From: Actinomadura terrae
GTDB taxonomy: Bacteria; Actinomycetota; Actinomycetes; Streptosporangiales; Streptosporangiaceae
Reading direction: 5' to 3'
Length of the DNA: 64,000 nt
Assembly: GCF_022751215.1 (NCBI RefSeq)
Contig: NZ_JAICDG010000003.1
Span: 620,001-684,000, forward strand
Below the pieces are notes generated by a model that saw nothing but the letters and a program-made list of their open reading frames with translations, made no database searches and was not told the DNA's origin. Within the stretch, counting starts at the first letter, position 1. Each line of letters starts with the position of its first letter. Below, piece after piece: positions 61,947 through 64,000 of this stretch. Position numbers and translations under genes: made by a program.

Positions 61947-64000
61947 GCGGCTCGCCCTACACCGCCGTTCACATCGAGGGCGGCCTGCTCTCCGCCGACC
62001 TGATCGAGCTGATCAGGTCCGGGACCAGGGAACTGCCGGGCAACCGCCCCGAGGACTACCATCTCGCCGCCGGGGAGCGGATCGGCGAGGCGGCCAGCCG
62101 CAAATGGGACTACCTCAAGGGCGCCTACCGCGCCTTCCGCGAACGTCTGGACGCGCTTCCGCCGACCGACTCCGCCGTCACCGAGACCCGCGAGCGCTGG
62201 CTCCTCCGCCTCTTCGACGAACTCGGCTTCGGACGCCTCACCTATGTGCGGGGCGGCATCGCGGCGGGGGAGAAGACGTACCCGGTCTCCCACCAGTGGG
62301 GGGAGCACGTCGCCGTGCACCTGCTCGGCTGGCACACCGACCTCGACCGCCGGACGAAGGCCCATGGCCAGACCGGCCGCGCCCCGCAGTCGATGCTCCA
62401 GGAATTCCTCAACGTCAGCGACGCCCACCTGTGGGGCGTCCTGTCGAACGGACGCGTCCTGCGCATCCTGCGCGACTCGTCCGCCCTCGTCGGCTCGGCG
62501 TACGTGCAGTTCGACCTGGAAACTATTTTCGACGGCGACCTGTATCCGGAGTTCGTCCAGCTTTTCGCGCTGCTGCACTCGTCCAGGTTCGAACTGCTGC
62601 CCCGCGACGACGGCGGCGATCCCACGGTCGCCGACTGCTGGCTCGAACGGTGGCGCGCCCACGGCATCGAAACCGGCAGCCGCGCCCGCGAGCAACTGCG
62701 CCTGAACGTCGAACGCGCCCTGAACGAACTCGGCACCGGCTTTCTCGAGGCCAACCAAAAACTACGCGACGACTTGGCGCACGCCCGCCTGACCCGGCAG
62801 GACTACCGCCACGAACTGCTCCGCCTCGCCTACCAGCTCATCTTCCTCTTCGTCGCGGAAGGCCGTAAGGCCCTCCTCGTCCAAGACCCGCCCGACGCCA
62901 CACCTGAGCAGCGAGCCGAACTTCAGGCCGCCCGCGACCGCTATACGGACTATTTCTCCGTCGAACGCCTCCGCCGTATCTCGTCCCGCCGTCGGGGCGA
63001 CCGTCACAAGGACCTGTGGCGGACGCTCGTCGTGGTCCTCGACTCCCTCGGCACGGACGACGGCCATCCCAAGCTCGCCCTGCCCGCGCTCGGCGGCCTG
63101 TTCTTCCGCGCCGGAAACCCGCTCAATGACGCCGATCTCGCCCCTGACCTGCTGCGCGGCTGCGAACTCACCAACGAACGCCTTCTTTCCGCCATCCGGC
63201 TCCTCACCACCTTCAAGGACAAGAAGGGCCGCGCCCACCGCGTCGACTACCAGCACCTCGGCGCGGAAGAACTTGGAAGCGTCTACGAGTCGCTGCTCGA
63301 ACTCGAACCCCAGATCGACAACGCCGAACCCCGCTTCTGGCTGGAGAACCTGCGCGGCAATCAGCGCAAGACAACCGGCTCGTATTACACGCCCACGGCC
63401 CTCATCGACGAACTCCTCAAGACGACCCTCGACCCGATCATCGAGGAGTATGCCCAGTCGGGAAACCCAGACGACCTCCTGAAAATCACCGTCTGCGATC
63501 CGGCCTGCGGCTCCGGCCACTTCCTCGTCGCCGCCGCCCGCCGCATCGCCAAGAAGTACGCGGTCATGTGGAGCGGTGACGACGAGCCGACACCCGCTGC
63601 CGTCCGCGAAGCGATGCACAAGGTCGTCGAGCGGTGCGTCTACGGCGTGGACCTGAACCCGATGGCCGCCGAACTCGCCAAGTTCTCGCTCTGGCTCGAA
63701 TCGCTGGAACCCGGTCGCCCTCTCGCCTTCCTGGACAACCACATCAAGGTCGGCAACTCCCTCCTCGGCACGACCCCCAAGCTGCTGATCCAGGGAATCC
63801 CGGACGAGGCGTTCAAGCCCATCGGCGACGACGACAAGAAAATTGCGAAGCAGTTCCGCACGGAAAACACCAAGGAACGCGGTCGGCAACTCGCCATTCA
63901 AGACGGTGGCCTTTTCGACCTGATCCAGACCCCGGAGGACACCTCCGAACTGACCCGCCAGGCCACCGCCCTCAACCGGATGCGCGTCGGCACCATCGCC
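61943..64000 (+). CDS. Eco57I-type N6-adenine methylase (DISARM DrmMI-like), cut by window end
   Basis: The GTG at 61943 overlaps the SNF2 stop (GTGA). The first 686 residues are visible. A long N-terminal region (1-450) precedes the Eco57I-type methylase core: motif X G-S-Y-Y-T-P, motif I D-P-A-C-G-S-G-H-F from Asp519, and the acidic motif Y-G-V-D-L-N-P-M. The N-P-P-Y catalytic loop should lie just beyond the window. It likely marks host DNA for the helicase operon. Third gene of the rightward operon; further genes may follow outside. Confidence 0.88.
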   Translation, partial: MSGSPYTAVHIEGGLLSADLIELIRSGTRELPGNRPEDYHLAAGERIGEAASRKWDYLKGAYRAFRERLDALPPTDSAVTETRERWLLRLFDELGFGRLTYVRGGIAAGEKTYPVSHQWGEHVAVHLLGWHTDLDRRTKAHGQTGRAPQSMLQEFLNVSDAHLWGVLSNGRVLRILRDSSALVGSAYVQFDLETIFDGDLYPEFVQLFALLHSSRFELLPRDDGGDPTVADCWLERWRAHGIETGSRAREQLRLNVERALNELGTGFLEANQKLRDDLAHARLTRQDYRHELLRLAYQLIFLFVAEGRKALLVQDPPDATPEQRAELQAARDRYTDYFSVERLRRISSRRRGDRHKDLWRTLVVVLDSLGTDDGHPKLALPALGGLFFRAGNPLNDADLAPDLLRGCELTNERLLSAIRLLTTFKDKKGRAHRVDYQHLGAEELGSVYESLLELEPQIDNAEPRFWLENLRGNQRKTTGSYYTPTALIDELLKTTLDPIIEEYAQSGNPDDLLKITVCDPACGSGHFLVAAARRIAKKYAVMWSGDDEPTPAAVREAMHKVVERCVYGVDLNPMAAELAKFSLWLESLEPGRPLAFLDNHIKVGNSLLGTTPKLLIQGIPDEAFKPIGDDDKKIAKQFRTENTKERGRQLAIQDGGLFDLIQTPEDTSELTRQATALNRMRVGTIA

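Noticed and set aside
1..64000. CRISPR arrays, tRNA or rRNA genes, insertion sequences
   Set aside because: No regularly spaced repeats, tRNA-like cloverleaf or transposase frame was recognised, despite the defence content and the Cas4-like protein.

Overview
The window is high-GC DNA with strong G/C preference at third codon positions, many GTG starts and several 1-4 base stop/start overlaps. It carries a SapB-type class III lanthipeptide cluster, a deazaflavin (F420-type) nitroreductase, AfsR/SARP and LAL regulators, two PknB-like kinases and GPP34. That set points to a filamentous actinomycete; an Actinomadura-like member of the Streptosporangiales is my guess, and the genus is inference.

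Layout. 1-5016: a cut-off alpha/beta hydrolase behind a perfect inverted-repeat operator, an ADP-ribosylglycohydrolase, a small winged-helix-like protein, an orphan type II thioesterase, a secreted streptogrisin-like protease and an ornithine-cyclodeaminase-family enzyme. 5300-12194: a ram/amf-like lanthipeptide locus with a RamR-like regulator, two ABC exporters, a 36-residue precursor too short for usual gene callers, and a LanKC synthetase. 12392-37218: mostly ordinary genes, namely a nitroreductase-hemerythrin fusion, a LAL regulator, a glycosyltransferase, a CocE hydrolase, MscS, a TetR/MFS pair, an exonuclease, an acyltransferase, GPP34, an SPFH protein, a SARP/MFS pair, a receptor kinase, a decayed small locus, a two-component system and a secreted esterase.

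37254 to the right edge is a defence island of at least 26.7 kb. It opens with a broken DUF4011-type helicase. Next come an N6-adenine methylase with a fused specificity-like domain, a soluble Ser/Thr kinase with a TPR-like tail, and a convergent UvrD-type helicase with a RelE/ParE-like N-terminus. The core is two operons diverging from one AT-rich 200-bp region (53579-53778). Leftward are a Cas4-like PD-(D/E)XK nuclease, a REase-fold protein, a DinG-type iron-sulfur helicase and a pPIWI-RE Argonaute-like protein. Rightward are a 1734-residue helicase/DUF1998/Vsr-like nuclease fusion, a DrmD-like SNF2 helicase and an Eco57I-type adenine methylase cut by the window end.

Working model (inference): the rightward operon is a DISARM-like modification/restriction system and the leftward operon a pPIWI-RE nucleic-acid-guided effector with two nucleases and a helicase. 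Their shared control region suggests coordinated deployment. The pPIWI-RE frame is interrupted near 46010, so this copy may be damaged unless the interruption is a sequence error or is recoded.
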